Source of the DNA: Pseudomonadota bacterium
GTDB lineage: Bacteria; Pseudomonadota; Gammaproteobacteria; Steroidobacterales; Steroidobacteraceae
Direction: 5' to 3'
Assembly: GCA_025360865.1 (NCBI GenBank)
Contig: JANYBG010000167.1
Span: 1-64,000, forward strand
DNA length: 64,000 bases
Shown piece after piece: positions 54,609 to 64,000 of the stretch (the first letter of the stretch is position 1; each line of letters starts with the position of its first letter). Under the pieces are notes generated by a model. That model made no database searches. It was given only the letters and a program-made list of their open reading frames with translations, and was not told the origin of the DNA. The position numbers were made by a program, and so were the translations under genes.

Positions 54609-54683
54609 TCAGCGGCGGGCAATGTACATCGTGATTTCCATGCCGAAACGCATCTCGATCGCAGTCGGAACTTCCCAGCGCAT
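54609..54683 (-). CDS. pqqA: PqqA precursor peptide, 24 aa: MRWEVPTAIEMRFGMEITMYIARR
   Basis: Conserved Glu-x3-Tyr (EITMY) crosslink motif, AAGGAG RBS upstream of ATG, directly upstream of pqqBCDE; not in the ORF track. Confidence 0.95.
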   Translation of the reverse strand: MRWEVPTAIEMRFGMEITMYIARR

Positions 54684-54927
54684 GTCGATCTCCTTGAGTA
54701 GTGAGTGGAACGATACCGGATCCCCCGCGGTGCCGCAAAGTCCCTAATCGGCGGCCTCTGGCAGCTAATCGCAGGGCGCTCCGCGAGGGGAATAAATAAT
54801 TTCTAATTCAATGGCTTAGGAGCTTCCCCGCGCTCAATTCGCGCGGCAGCCTCTCCTCAGCGTTCAGGGCCTCCGGCGAGGAATCCTGCGGATGCCGGTT
54901 TCGGGCCACGGGCGGCGCGGTGCGCCC

Positions 54928-55185
54928 CTAACGCTCCGGATCGCGGGTGACCGCCACACGGCGCGTCAGCCGCTCCAGCGAGCGCCGCGCCGCCGCCTTG
55001 GCGATGTGCTTGCACCACAGCGGTTCGCGCTGATCGGACTGGCGGCGGAACTTCTCGCAATCGCACGTCCAAAGGATGTGGCCATCCGCGGTGCTCAGCA
55101 CACGAACGGTCCGGTTCGTGAAGCTGTAGGTTCCCAGCACCTCGTTTTCGGGGGCCTCACGGCGACGGAAGCGGATGGCGACCAT
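54928..55185 (-). CDS. Small stand-alone SWIM-type zinc finger protein (85 aa)
   Basis: ILWTCDCEKFRRQSDQREPLWCKHIAKAA = CxC-x14-CxH. Confidence 0.65.
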   Translation of the reverse strand: MVAIRFRRREAPENEVLGTYSFTNRTVRVLSTADGHILWTCDCEKFRRQSDQREPLWCKHIAKAAARRSLERLTRRVAVTRDPER

Positions 55186-55286
55186 GGGGCAAATCCTAGC
55201 GCACCTTCAGCTGGGGATGGTCTTTGAATTAACGGTGCGGGGTTTGGGGATTAGCCGCGGATCACGCACCCGCGGCAGCAAGGCAC

Positions 55287-55889
55287 TCAGGAGACGATCT
55301 TCGCCTTGATCGCCTCGTACTCCGAATCGGTGATCAGCTTGGCCTCCAGCAGCTGCCGGGCTTCCTGCAGCCGGCGCACGGCATCGACACCGGTCGCCGA
55401 CGGGGCCATCGGCGCCGAGGTGACCTGAATGCCCCCCGAGCGGGCCCGCAGTTCCTCGAGCTCGCGCACGCGGCGCTTCTCGCGCCACGCCTGGTCCTGA
55501 CCCTGGCAGATCCGGTAGACCCCCTGCGCCTGATCCTTGCGCAGTCCCGGGAACTGGACCTGGGCGGTTCCCGCGGTCGCAAGCGACGCGAGGTCAGTCG
55601 CCTTGCCGACGCGCACGGCCAGATCCGCGCTGAACGTGCCGACGCGCAGCGTGACCTCCTCGAGGTCCTGCCAGCGGATGGTCGAGACATCGAAGCCGCC
55701 GAGCAGCCGGCGCGCGAGCACCACCAGGCGCCCGCTGGTGGCGGCGACGAGCAGTCGACGGTGGCCCAGCGCGAATATGCGGCGCTGGATCGCGAAGGCC
55801 TCGAGGGTCTCGCCGTCTATCAGCACGGTGCGCAGCTGCGCGAGCGGGCCGCGCAGTTCAACCTCATCGAGGCTCGGCACATCAGTCAT
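55287..55889 (-). CDS. Bacterial PH-like domain + C-terminal SHOCT domain protein
   Basis: LRTVLIDGETLEAFAIQRRIFALGHRRLLVAATSGRLVVLARRL...; C-term DAVRRLQEARQLLEAKLITDSEYEAIKAKIVS. Confidence 0.75.
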   Translation of the reverse strand: MTDVPSLDEVELRGPLAQLRTVLIDGETLEAFAIQRRIFALGHRRLLVAATSGRLVVLARRLLGGFDVSTIRWQDLEEVTLRVGTFSADLAVRVGKATDLASLATAGTAQVQFPGLRKDQAQGVYRICQGQDQAWREKRRVRELEELRARSGGIQVTSAPMAPSATGVDAVRRLQEARQLLEAKLITDSEYEAIKAKIVS

Positions 55890-55910
55890 TCGCGCAAGCT
55901 CCCCGTGGAC

Positions 55911-56717
55911 TCATTTCTGCTTGACGATCTCGGCGCGAAACTCGCGCAGCTTCGTCTTGATCGCGCGCTCGTTGGCCGTCCCCATGCGGATGAGCAGCTT
56001 TTGGCCGGCGGGGCGGGCCTCGAGGTCCGCGTCCGCGTATTCGTAGAAGACCTTGGGCTGCGCGAGCGGGACAGGACTGGCGATCTCCGGAGCCTGCAGC
56101 AGGTTGTCGATCACCTCGACCAGGCGGTCGTTGAAGTACTTCCCCGGATAACCCAGGTCCTCGTAGGACTGCTGGAACAGCGGGTACAGGCGTTCGTAAA
56201 CCACCGCGAGGGCCTTCGGATCCGCGCCCGCCACCACCCGCATGAAAGGGGCGTAGCGCTGGTAGTTCTCGGGGCTTAGGGTGGTGAGCTCGCCCTGCGC
56301 CGCGATCGCGGTCTGGCCCGGCGTGGGTTTCACGGGGCGCAGGTCCACCGCCACCTTCCTGCGCGAGAGGTTATCGACCGTCACGACCACGTGGCGGATG
56401 ATGTTCTGCGGGGTTAGGAACTGCTCGACCGGATCGCGGCCCAGCACGCCAGCGAGTGAGTCGCGCGCGAGCTGGTCACTGTCGGTCAGCGCCGGCAGCG
56501 CGCTGGTATCAGCGCTCTCGGCCGGTATCGGGTGCGAGATGCGCGGCTCGTCATCGGCCGCGGGAACCGTGGCGACCGCAGGCGTGGCCTCGGCCGCAGG
56601 CGCCCCGCGATGCGAGTTCCAGTACCACCCGGCAAGGATGGCCACGGCCACGGCCACCGCGCCCGCGAGCCAGGCGAACCTGCGCCGTGAGGAGGCCTCG
56701 ACTTCTTCTTCCCACAT
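55911..56717 (-). CDS. DUF3014-like membrane-anchored protein
   Basis: Single N-terminal TM; PVEQFLTPQNIIRHVVVTVDNLSRRKVAVDLRPVKP; YQRYAPFMRVV. Confidence 0.8.
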   Translation of the reverse strand: MWEEEVEASSRRRFAWLAGAVAVAVAILAGWYWNSHRGAPAAEATPAVATVPAADDEPRISHPIPAESADTSALPALTDSDQLARDSLAGVLGRDPVEQFLTPQNIIRHVVVTVDNLSRRKVAVDLRPVKPTPGQTAIAAQGELTTLSPENYQRYAPFMRVVAGADPKALAVVYERLYPLFQQSYEDLGYPGKYFNDRLVEVIDNLLQAPEIASPVPLAQPKVFYEYADADLEARPAGQKLLIRMGTANERAIKTKLREFRAEIVKQK

Positions 56718-56759
56718 CCTGCGACACCTTAGAGACAACACCCCGCGGGAGGGGTGACT

Positions 56760-58940
56760 TTACTCCCCTTTTGCCACGCGGGGCTTCGCGGAGCCGGGCA
56801 GGAGGCGTATGCGGACACCGATCGCGCTCTGCACACAGGCCCCGGTGATCGGGTCGTAGCCGACCTCGTCGTTCACCAGGCGATTGGTCGATGCGCCATG
56901 CGCGCGTACCGCGTCCTCCCCGTCACCGTGCCCGCCAAAGGCATGCGCCATGGACACGACGCCCGGCTTCAGGTCAGCCGCGGACTTGGCGACACCGACG
57001 ATGTGGGCGTGCCGAGTCGAGATCTCGACGAGGTCGTCCTCGCGGGCGCCGAGGCGGTCAAGGTCGGACGGATTCAGGTGCGCGTGGTTGGTGCTGCCCT
57101 TCGCCCGCAACCGACCCAGGTCCTGCCCGGTGGAATTGAAGAACTGCCGCGTGCGCCGGCAGATGAGCAGGTGTGTCGCCGGCCAATCCTCGTCCATCAG
57201 GCGGCCGCTGGCGTCGATCGGCTCGGCGACAAGGCGCCGCAACTGCTCCGGCACCAACTCGGGCGCGAGCTGCAACCGCGCGTCAGCGCCCGCATCCGCT
57301 GGCTCCACGCGCAGCCGCGCCTCCGGGAAGAAGCGCCCGCCATCGCGGGTCTCCTCGCGCACACGCGCCAGCGGCACACGGCAACCATGGGTGATTTTCT
57401 CCAGCACCTCGAACTTGTCGGGCTTGCGGTCCATCGGCAGCGGCCCGCCCGCGGTGGGGATGGGCGTGCCCAGCCGCCGTGCCAGGCCCCAGAAGAATTC
57501 CCATTCATCGATGACGTCGCCGGCCGGTTCCAGCAGCGCCTCGGCGTAGCGAGCGTACGCATCCTCGTAGAACACCTCGGGGGCCGTGGCGATGTCATCG
57601 CGCTCCAGGCTGACCTTGGGCGCTATGACATAGTGGGCCAGCCGCGCGCTCTGCGACTGCTTGATGTCGATGCACACGAAGAGTTCGAGGCTCTTCAGCG
57701 CGCGCTCGACCTTCTCCTGGTTCGGCCACGCGACCAGCGGATTGCCGCCGACGCATATCAGCGCGCGGATCTGGCCCTCGCCCGCAGTGAGTATCTCGTC
57801 CGCCGCCGTCGCGGCGGGCATCTCGAAGCCGGCCATCTGGGTGAGCCCGCGGATGCGTGAGCGCGCGAACCCCTCGCCCCACAGGGGCCTGGGCGGCATC
57901 ACCTGCGCCTTGCGCGGCGCGGCGGCGCTCAGCACGCGCGGGAAGGGCGCCACCTCACCCTCGCGGCAGAAACGGCCGCAGACAGTGTTGAGCGCCATGA
58001 CCAGGTGCTCGGTGAGCGCGCCGTTGCGCGACATCTCCGCCCCGGTGCCTGTCGTGGCGACCCCGCGCGGACCGCGCGCGAAGAGGCGCGCGGCGGCGAT
58101 CAGATCCGCCACCGGCACGTCCGCGCGGCGCGCGGCGTAGGCGGGCGTGAACTCCGCGATCGCCGCGCGCAGTGTCTCGATGCCCTCGACGTGGGCCGCG
58201 CAAAACTGCGCGTCGTGCAGGCCTTCGTCGAGGATCAGCTTGAGCATACCGGCGATGAGCGGCGCGTCCTCCCCGGGACGCACCTGCAGGTGGATGTCGG
58301 CCAGCTGCGCCACCATGGTGCGGCGCGGGTCCACGCAGATCAGCTTGAGGCCGCGCGCCTTGGCGTCGCGCAGCCGGCGCGAGGGGCTGAACGGGGGCAC
58401 GCTTCCCTGCCAAGCGTAGTGCGAGGTGAGCGGGTTGTTGCCGATCATCATCGACACGTCCGACTGCGAGAACGCCTGCGGGCCACCCAGCCACGCACCC
58501 ACCCGCGACCATAGGTAGACCTTCGCCGGCTGGTCGATGGTGATACTGGTGTAGAGGTTGGGGCTGCCGATGCCGGCATGGAAGCCGGCCGCCACCGGCA
58601 GCGCCGCGGAGTTCATGAAGCCATAGGTGCCGCAGTAAGTGGCGATGGCGCGCGGCCCGTGCGCCGCGCGGATGGCGGCCAGGCGAGTGGCGATCTCATC
58701 GAGCGCAAGCTCGCTGCCGATCGGCGCGCAGGCACCGCTGGCGTCGCGCTTGAGGGAACTGAGCAGCCGTTGTGGATGATAGGTCTGCGCCGGCAGCTCG
58801 CGGCCCTTCATGCAGGTGTAGCCGCCATGGAGTGGATCGGCGACATCACCTCGCACCTCGACCGCGCGCCCGTCGACCATCTCGACCTCGATCGCGCAGT
58901 TGGCGTGGCAGAACCTGCAAAAGGTCTTGCGGGTTGGCAT
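56760..58940 (-). CDS. Molybdopterin (bis-MGD)-dependent oxidoreductase, 4Fe-4S N-terminus (FDH/nitrate reductase-like)
   Basis: CRFCHANCAIEVEMVDGRAVEVRGD...GYTCMKGRELPAQTYHPQRLLSSLKR; GGNPLVAWPN; molydopterin dinucleotide-binding C-term. Confidence 0.92.
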   Translation of the reverse strand: MPTRKTFCRFCHANCAIEVEMVDGRAVEVRGDVADPLHGGYTCMKGRELPAQTYHPQRLLSSLKRDASGACAPIGSELALDEIATRLAAIRAAHGPRAIATYCGTYGFMNSAALPVAAGFHAGIGSPNLYTSITIDQPAKVYLWSRVGAWLGGPQAFSQSDVSMMIGNNPLTSHYAWQGSVPPFSPSRRLRDAKARGLKLICVDPRRTMVAQLADIHLQVRPGEDAPLIAGMLKLILDEGLHDAQFCAAHVEGIETLRAAIAEFTPAYAARRADVPVADLIAAARLFARGPRGVATTGTGAEMSRNGALTEHLVMALNTVCGRFCREGEVAPFPRVLSAAAPRKAQVMPPRPLWGEGFARSRIRGLTQMAGFEMPAATAADEILTAGEGQIRALICVGGNPLVAWPNQEKVERALKSLELFVCIDIKQSQSARLAHYVIAPKVSLERDDIATAPEVFYEDAYARYAEALLEPAGDVIDEWEFFWGLARRLGTPIPTAGGPLPMDRKPDKFEVLEKITHGCRVPLARVREETRDGGRFFPEARLRVEPADAGADARLQLAPELVPEQLRRLVAEPIDASGRLMDEDWPATHLLICRRTRQFFNSTGQDLGRLRAKGSTNHAHLNPSDLDRLGAREDDLVEISTRHAHIVGVAKSAADLKPGVVSMAHAFGGHGDGEDAVRAHGASTNRLVNDEVGYDPITGACVQSAIGVRIRLLPGSAKPRVAKGE

Positions 58941-59098
58941 CGGGAATCCCCTCGCGCGCTACGTGAGCCCATCTTCGGCGCCGGCGCCGCCCTGGATCAA
59001 TCCTCCATACAGGGGGCCGGCGGCGGCACTACTGTACGCGCTCCGCGCGGCTTGCGGCCGCGCTCCTCCTGCGCCCGCGGGTGTGCTTCAATCCGCCC

Positions 59099-62000
59099 AT
59101 GCCGCATGCCTTCCATCCGGCGGTCGCCAACTGGTTCGGCCGCGCCTTCGCGACCCCGACTACCGCGCAGGAGGCGGCGTGGCCTGCGATCGCCGCGCGG
59201 CGCCATGTGCTCATCGCCGCCCCCACTGGTTCGGGTAAGACCCTCGCCGCCTTCCTCGCGGTCATCGACGAGCTGGTGAGGAGCGGCATCGCCACTAACG
59301 GGCTGCCGGATGAGACGAGCATCGTCTACGTCTCCCCGCTCAAGGCGCTCTCCAACGACATCCACCGAAACCTCGAGGCGCCGCTCGCCGGTATCCGCGA
59401 GGAACTCGGCGCGCTCGGTCTGCCGCAGATCGACATCCGCACTTTCGTGCGCACCGGCGACACGCCGCAGCACGAGCGGGCGCGCATGCGCCGCCAGCCC
59501 CCGCACATCGTCGTGACCACGCCGGAGTCGCTCTACATCCTGCTCGGCTCGAAGTCCGGGCGCGACATGCTCGCGACGACGCGGACCGTGATCGTGGATG
59601 AGATCCACGCGATGGCCGGCAGCAAGCGCGGCGTGCACCTCGCGCTCAGCCTCGAGCGTCTCGAGGCGCTCGCCGGCCGCAAGCTCACGCGCGTGGGGCT
59701 TTCAGCCACGCAGAAGCCGATCGAGGACGTCGCGCGTTTCCTGGTCGGCACGCGGAACCTGAACGCCGATGGCAGCGCGGACTGCGCGATCATCAACGCG
59801 GGCCACGTGCGCGAACGGGACCTGCAGCTGGAAATCCCCGCCTCGCCGCTGGAGGCGGTGATGTCGGGCGAGGTGTGGACGCAGATCTACGATCGCCTCG
59901 CCGCGCTGGTATCCGAACATCGCACGACGCTCGTGTTCGTCAACACGCGCCGCCAGGCCGAGCGGCTCGCCCGGCACCTGTCGGAGCGGCTCGGCGAGGA
60001 GCACGTCACCGCCCACCACGGCAGCATGGCCAAGGAATCCAGGCTGGACGCGGAGCGGCGCCTGAAGGCCGGGCAACTGCGCGCGCTCGTGGCCACCGCC
60101 TCCCTGGAGCTGGGCATCGACATCGGCGACGTGGATCTGGTGTGCCAGATCGCCTCGCCGCGCTCGATCGCCGCCTTCCTGCAGCGCGTCGGCAGGTCCG
60201 GCCACTCGGTGGGCGGTACGCCCAAGGGACGGCTGTTCCCGCTGTCGCGCGATGACCTCGTGGAGTGCGCGGCGCTGCTCGCGGCGGTGCGCCGCGGCGA
60301 GCTGGACCGCCTGAACCTGCCGGTGAAGCCGCTGGACGTGCTCGCGCAGCAGATCGTCGCCGAGGTCGCCGCGCGCGAGTGGGATGAAGACGGCCTTTAC
60401 GAGTTGCTGCGCGGCGCCTTCCCCTACCGCGACCTCGCGCGCGCTGAGTTCGCCGAGATCCTGCGCATGCTCGCGGAGGGCTACTCGACCCGCCGCGGGC
60501 GCCACGGCGCGCTGCTTTACCACGACGCGGTGAACCACCAGGTCAAGCCGCGGCCGGCCGCGCGACTGACCGCGCTCACCTCCGGCGGCACGATCCCGGA
60601 CACCGCCGACTACCAGGTGATCCTCGAGCCGCAGGCGCAGTTCGTCGGCACGGTGAACGAGGACTTCGCGGTCGAGAGCCTGCAGGGGGACATTTTCCAG
60701 CTGGGCAACGTCTCCTATCGCATCCTGCGCGTCGAGCCCGGGCGTATCCGCGTTGAGGATGCGCGTGGACAGCCGCCCTCGATCCCGTTCTGGCTGGGCG
60801 AGGCCCCCGGGCGCACGGATGAGCTCTCGGCGAGCGTGTCGCGGCTGCGCGCCGAGGTCGCGGCGCATCTTGACGCGGGGATCGAGTCGACCACGGCGTG
60901 GCTGGTGGCCGATGCCGGGATCTGCGGCCCCGCGGCGGTGCAGCTGGTGAGCTACCTCGCCGCGGCGCGCATCGCCTTGGGCGCGCTGCCCACGCAGCGC
61001 GCCATCATTCTGGAGCGCTTCTTCGATGAAGCCGGCGGCATGCAGCTGATCATTCACTCCCCTTTCGGCAGCCGCATCAACCGCGCCTGGGGGCTGGCGC
61101 TGCGCAAGCGCTTCTGCCGCTCGTTCAACTTCGAGCTGCAGGCCGCGGCGACCGAGGACGCGCTCATACTCTCCCTGACCACCGTGCACAGCTTCGATCT
61201 GGCCGAGGTCGCGCGCTACCTGCATTCCAACACGGTGCGGCCGCTGCTGATCCAGGCCCTGTGCGCGGCTCCCATGTTCCCGGCGCGCTGGCGCTGGAGC
61301 GCGACCATCGCGCTCGCGCTGCCGCGCTTCCGCGGCGGCAAGAAGGTTCCCGCCCCGCTGGCGCGCATGGCCGCCGAGGACCTGCTGACCGCCGTGTTCC
61401 CCGACCAGGTCGCCTGCGCGGAAAACCTGCCCGGGGAGTTGGAAGTCCCGGACCACCCGCTCGTGCGCCAGGCGGTGCGCGATTGCCTCGAGGATGCGAT
61501 GGACATCGATGGCTTCGAGCACGTGCTACGCGCGCTCGAGTCCGGCGCCATCGAGGTCATCGGGCGCGACCTCACGGAACCCTCCCCGCTCGCCCTCGAG
61601 GTGCTCTCCGCCCGGCCTTACGCGTTCCTGGACGACGCGCCGCTCGAGGAGCGGCGCACCCAGGCGGTGATCAGCCGTCGCTGGCTCGACCCGCACAGCG
61701 CCAGCGACCTGGGACAGCTGGATCCGGAGGCGATTCGCCGCGTCCGCGAGGAGGCGTGGCCGGATGCCACCACCGCGGATCAGCTGCACGACGCCCTGCT
61801 GTGGCTCACCTACCTGACTCAGACGGAGGCCGAACGCGGCGCGGGCTGGCTCGCGCTGCTGGAGGAATTGCTCGCGCAGCGCCGCGTCACGCCCTTCACG
61901 CATGACGCGACGCGGCTGTGGATCACCGCCGAACGGCTGCCGCTGTTCACGGCAGTGTTCCCCGGCGGCGCGCACGCGCCGCAGGTCGTGGCTCCCGGGC

Positions 62001-63424
62001 AGCCGCAGGTCCTCGAGCCGGAGGCGGCGCTCGTTGAGGCCGTCCGCGGGCGCCTCGAGGGCTCCGGTCCGGTGACCGCCCAGGCCCTCGCGGATTCCCT
62101 GGGTCTTGGCGTCGCGCGCATCGATGCGGCGCTCGCGGCGCTGCAGGCGGAGGGTTTCGCGATGCGCGGCGCGTACTCGGCGGAGGCGGCGCCAGTGAGC
62201 GAGTGGTGCGAGCGGCGCCTGCTCGCGCGCATCCACCGCTACACGGTCAAGCGGCTGCGCGCGGAGATCGAGCCCATCGAGGCGCGCGACTTCCTGCGCT
62301 TCCTGTTCGACTGGCAACGGGTGGTGCCGGCGCTGCGCATGGAAGGCCCGGACGCGGTGGGGGCGATCCTCGGGCAGCTCGAAGGCTACGAGGCCCCGGC
62401 GAGCGCATGGGAAACCGAGATACTGCCCCACCGCATCACCGAGTACGAACCGGCGTGGCTCGATGAGCAGTGCCTCGCGGGGCGCTTCGTGTGGACGCGC
62501 CTGGCGCCCCGCCGCGCCGATCCCGAACGCGGCGCGGCGCCGGTGCGCACCACGCCAATCGTGCTGCTCGCGCGCCGCGACGTGCGCCTGTGGTCGAGCC
62601 TCACCAGCACGCTCGATCCGGTGAACCTGTCGGGCGGCGCGCAGCGCGCGGGCGATTATCTCGCGGCCCATGGCGCCTCCTTCTTCGATGAGATCGGCGC
62701 TGGCACCGGACTCCTTCCCTCGCAGGCCGAGGAGGCACTCGCCGAGCTGGTCGCGCTCGGTCTCATTAACTCGGACAGCTTCGCGGGCCTGCGGGCGCTG
62801 CTGGTGCCTTCCGACCGACGCAAGCCGGCGATGGCCGGGCGGCGCCGGCGCCGCATCGCGCTGTTCGGGATGGACGCGGCGGGCCGCTGGTCGCGGATCG
62901 CACGCCCCGCGCCGGGTGCCGAACCCGGACGCGCGCTCCAGGACGAGACGATCGAGCACGTGGTGCGCACGCTGCTGCGACGCTGGGGCGTGATCTTCTG
63001 GCGACTGCTGGCGCGCGAGGCGCAGTGGCTGCCCCCGTGGCGCGACCTGTTGATGTGCTGCCGGCGGCTGGAGGCACGCGGGGAGATCCGTGGCGGGCGC
63101 TTCATCGCAGGCTTCAGCGGCGAGCAATACGCGGCGCCCGAGGCGATCCCGCTGCTGCGGCAGGCGCGGCGCAAGCCCGCCGAGGGGCATCACGTCGCCG
63201 TTTCCGGGGCCGATCCGCTGAACCTCGTCGGCATCCTGACGCCCGGGGCGCGGCTGCCGTCGTTGATCGGCAACCGGGTGCTTTATCGCGACGGCGTGCC
63301 GATCGCGCTCCTCGCCGGCGGCGAGGTGCAGTTCCTCACCGCGCTGCCGCCCGCGGAGGAATGGGAGGCGCGCAACCTGCTGTTGCGGCGCCACGTGCCG
63401 GCGGTGCTCGCCGCCCTGGCCTGA
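59099..63424 (+). CDS. lhr: Lhr-family ATP-dependent helicase (about 1440 aa)
   Basis: [51 protein letters not shown]; long C-terminal region. Confidence 0.94.
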   Translation: MPHAFHPAVANWFGRAFATPTTAQEAAWPAIAARRHVLIAAPTGSGKTLAAFLAVIDELVRSGIATNGLPDETSIVYVSPLKALSNDIHRNLEAPLAGIREELGALGLPQIDIRTFVRTGDTPQHERARMRRQPPHIVVTTPESLYILLGSKSGRDMLATTRTVIVDEIHAMAGSKRGVHLALSLERLEALAGRKLTRVGLSATQKPIEDVARFLVGTRNLNADGSADCAIINAGHVRERDLQLEIPASPLEAVMSGEVWTQIYDRLAALVSEHRTTLVFVNTRRQAERLARHLSERLGEEHVTAHHGSMAKESRLDAERRLKAGQLRALVATASLELGIDIGDVDLVCQIASPRSIAAFLQRVGRSGHSVGGTPKGRLFPLSRDDLVECAALLAAVRRGELDRLNLPVKPLDVLAQQIVAEVAAREWDEDGLYELLRGAFPYRDLARAEFAEILRMLAEGYSTRRGRHGALLYHDAVNHQVKPRPAARLTALTSGGTIPDTADYQVILEPQAQFVGTVNEDFAVESLQGDIFQLGNVSYRILRVEPGRIRVEDARGQPPSIPFWLGEAPGRTDELSASVSRLRAEVAAHLDAGIESTTAWLVADAGICGPAAVQLVSYLAAARIALGALPTQRAIILERFFDEAGGMQLIIHSPFGSRINRAWGLALRKRFCRSFNFELQAAATEDALILSLTTVHSFDLAEVARYLHSNTVRPLLIQALCAAPMFPARWRWSATIALALPRFRGGKKVPAPLARMAAEDLLTAVFPDQVACAENLPGELEVPDHPLVRQAVRDCLEDAMDIDGFEHVLRALESGAIEVIGRDLTEPSPLALEVLSARPYAFLDDAPLEERRTQAVISRRWLDPHSASDLGQLDPEAIRRVREEAWPDATTADQLHDALLWLTYLTQTEAERGAGWLALLEELLAQRRVTPFTHDATRLWITAERLPLFTAVFPGGAHAPQVVAPGQPQVLEPEAALVEAVRGRLEGSGPVTAQALADSLGLGVARIDAALAALQAEGFAMRGAYSAEAAPVSEWCERRLLARIHRYTVKRLRAEIEPIEARDFLRFLFDWQRVVPALRMEGPDAVGAILGQLEGYEAPASAWETEILPHRITEYEPAWLDEQCLAGRFVWTRLAPRRADPERGAAPVRTTPIVLLARRDVRLWSSLTSTLDPVNLSGGAQRAGDYLAAHGASFFDEIGAGTGLLPSQAEEALAELVALGLINSDSFAGLRALLVPSDRRKPAMAGRRRRRIALFGMDAAGRWSRIARPAPGAEPGRALQDETIEHVVRTLLRRWGVIFWRLLAREAQWLPPWRDLLMCCRRLEARGEIRGGRFIAGFSGEQYAAPEAIPLLRQARRKPAEGHHVAVSGADPLNLVGILTPGARLPSLIGNRVLYRDGVPIALLAGGEVQFLTALPPAEEWEARNLLLRRHVPAVLAALA

Positions 63425-63472
63425 ACGCGGCTGGCGGCTGCGCGCCGGTGCGCCTCAACCGCGCCTTCTGGC

Positions 63473-64000
63473 TCAGCTCTTCTTGTGCTCGTCCTGCCAC
63501 TTCTTCACGGCGGCCATGGTGTTCGCGACATGCTTGTCGGGATTCATCGCCGTGTAGGAGTAGACGATCTCCCCGCTCGGGGCGATCACGTAGGAGGTCC
63601 GGTCAGCGTAGCTGGTGTACTTGAGCATCACCGAGTCGTATTTCTTCATGACGCTGCCGTCGGCATCCGAGCCGACCGCGAACTTGTCGCGGCATTCCTT
63701 GGTCGAGAACTCGGTGACCTTGTCGATCGGGTCGTGCGAGACACCGATGACGGAGGCGCCAAGCTCCTTGAACTTGTCGGTCGCCTCGGCGAAGTCGTGC
63801 GCCTCGGCGGTGCAGCCTTCCGTGAACACTTTTGGAAAGAAGTACAGCACGACCGGACCCTGCTTGAGGGCGTCGGCGAGGGAGAACTTGAAGCCCTTGC
63901 CGGCCAGCGCCGCATCGATGGTGAAGTCCGGCGCCTTGGCGCCGTTGGGGAGCGCCGCGAATACCGGCAGTGCGATGAGGGCGGTGGTGATAGCCGCCGC
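63473..64000 (-). CDS. Secreted/periplasmic peroxiredoxin, 5' end beyond the window
   Basis: Frame open to the edge: ...LIALPVFAALPNGAKAPDFTIDAALAGKGFKFSLADALKQGPVVLYFFPKVFTEGCTAEAHDF. Confidence 0.88.
   Translation of the reverse strand, partial: AAAITTALIALPVFAALPNGAKAPDFTIDAALAGKGFKFSLADALKQGPVVLYFFPKVFTEGCTAEAHDFAEATDKFKELGASVIGVSHDPIDKVTEFSTKECRDKFAVGSDADGSVMKKYDSVMLKYTSYADRTSYVIAPSGEIVYSYTAMNPDKHVANTMAAVKKWQDEHKKS

Noticed and set aside
59702-63394. Two long minus-strand ORFs (606 and 622 aa) opposite lhr
   Set aside because: Compositionally biased antisense ORFs; lhr on the + strand has full helicase motifs

Overview
64-kb, high-GC, gene-dense chromosomal segment, most consistent with a gammaproteobacterium (inferred from gene content and synteny only). 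No rRNA, tRNA, CRISPR array, prophage or transposase was recognised. Gene order: mreC(3' end)-mreD-mrdA-rodA-mltB-rlpA-dacA-D-aa aminotransferase-ybeD; a sulfate-type ABC transporter block with a histidine kinase/response regulator, a HicA-like/eRF1-like fusion gene and a sulfate-binding protein; lipB/lipA, murU/amgK; lptD-surA-pdxA-rsmA-usp-apaG-apaH; a kynurenine pathway operon (3-HAO, cyclase-type formamidase, kynU, kmo); folA, kup, a SET-domain methyltransferase, thyA, lgt, an RlmI-type methylase, a DUF255 protein; divergent putA/Lrp regulator; aminotransferase, M28 peptidase, YncE-type propeller, desaturase, yebC, rimI-like, DUF3224, def; a pqqABCDE cluster (pqqA is a 24-aa ORF absent from the supplied ORF track); a small cluster of poorly characterised genes (SWIM zinc finger, PH/SHOCT, DUF3014); an orphan molybdopterin oxidoreductase, an Lhr-type helicase and a truncated peroxiredoxin. 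Most of the window is ordinary housekeeping. The most interesting items are: the ABC ATPase with a C-terminal USP-like extension beside a dedicated two-component system; the HicA-like + eRF1-like fusion; the stand-alone SWIM protein next to pqqA; and a 79-bp perfect inverted repeat starting at base 1 that looks like a fold-back assembly artefact. Domain and family calls are from reading motifs; no database search was run.
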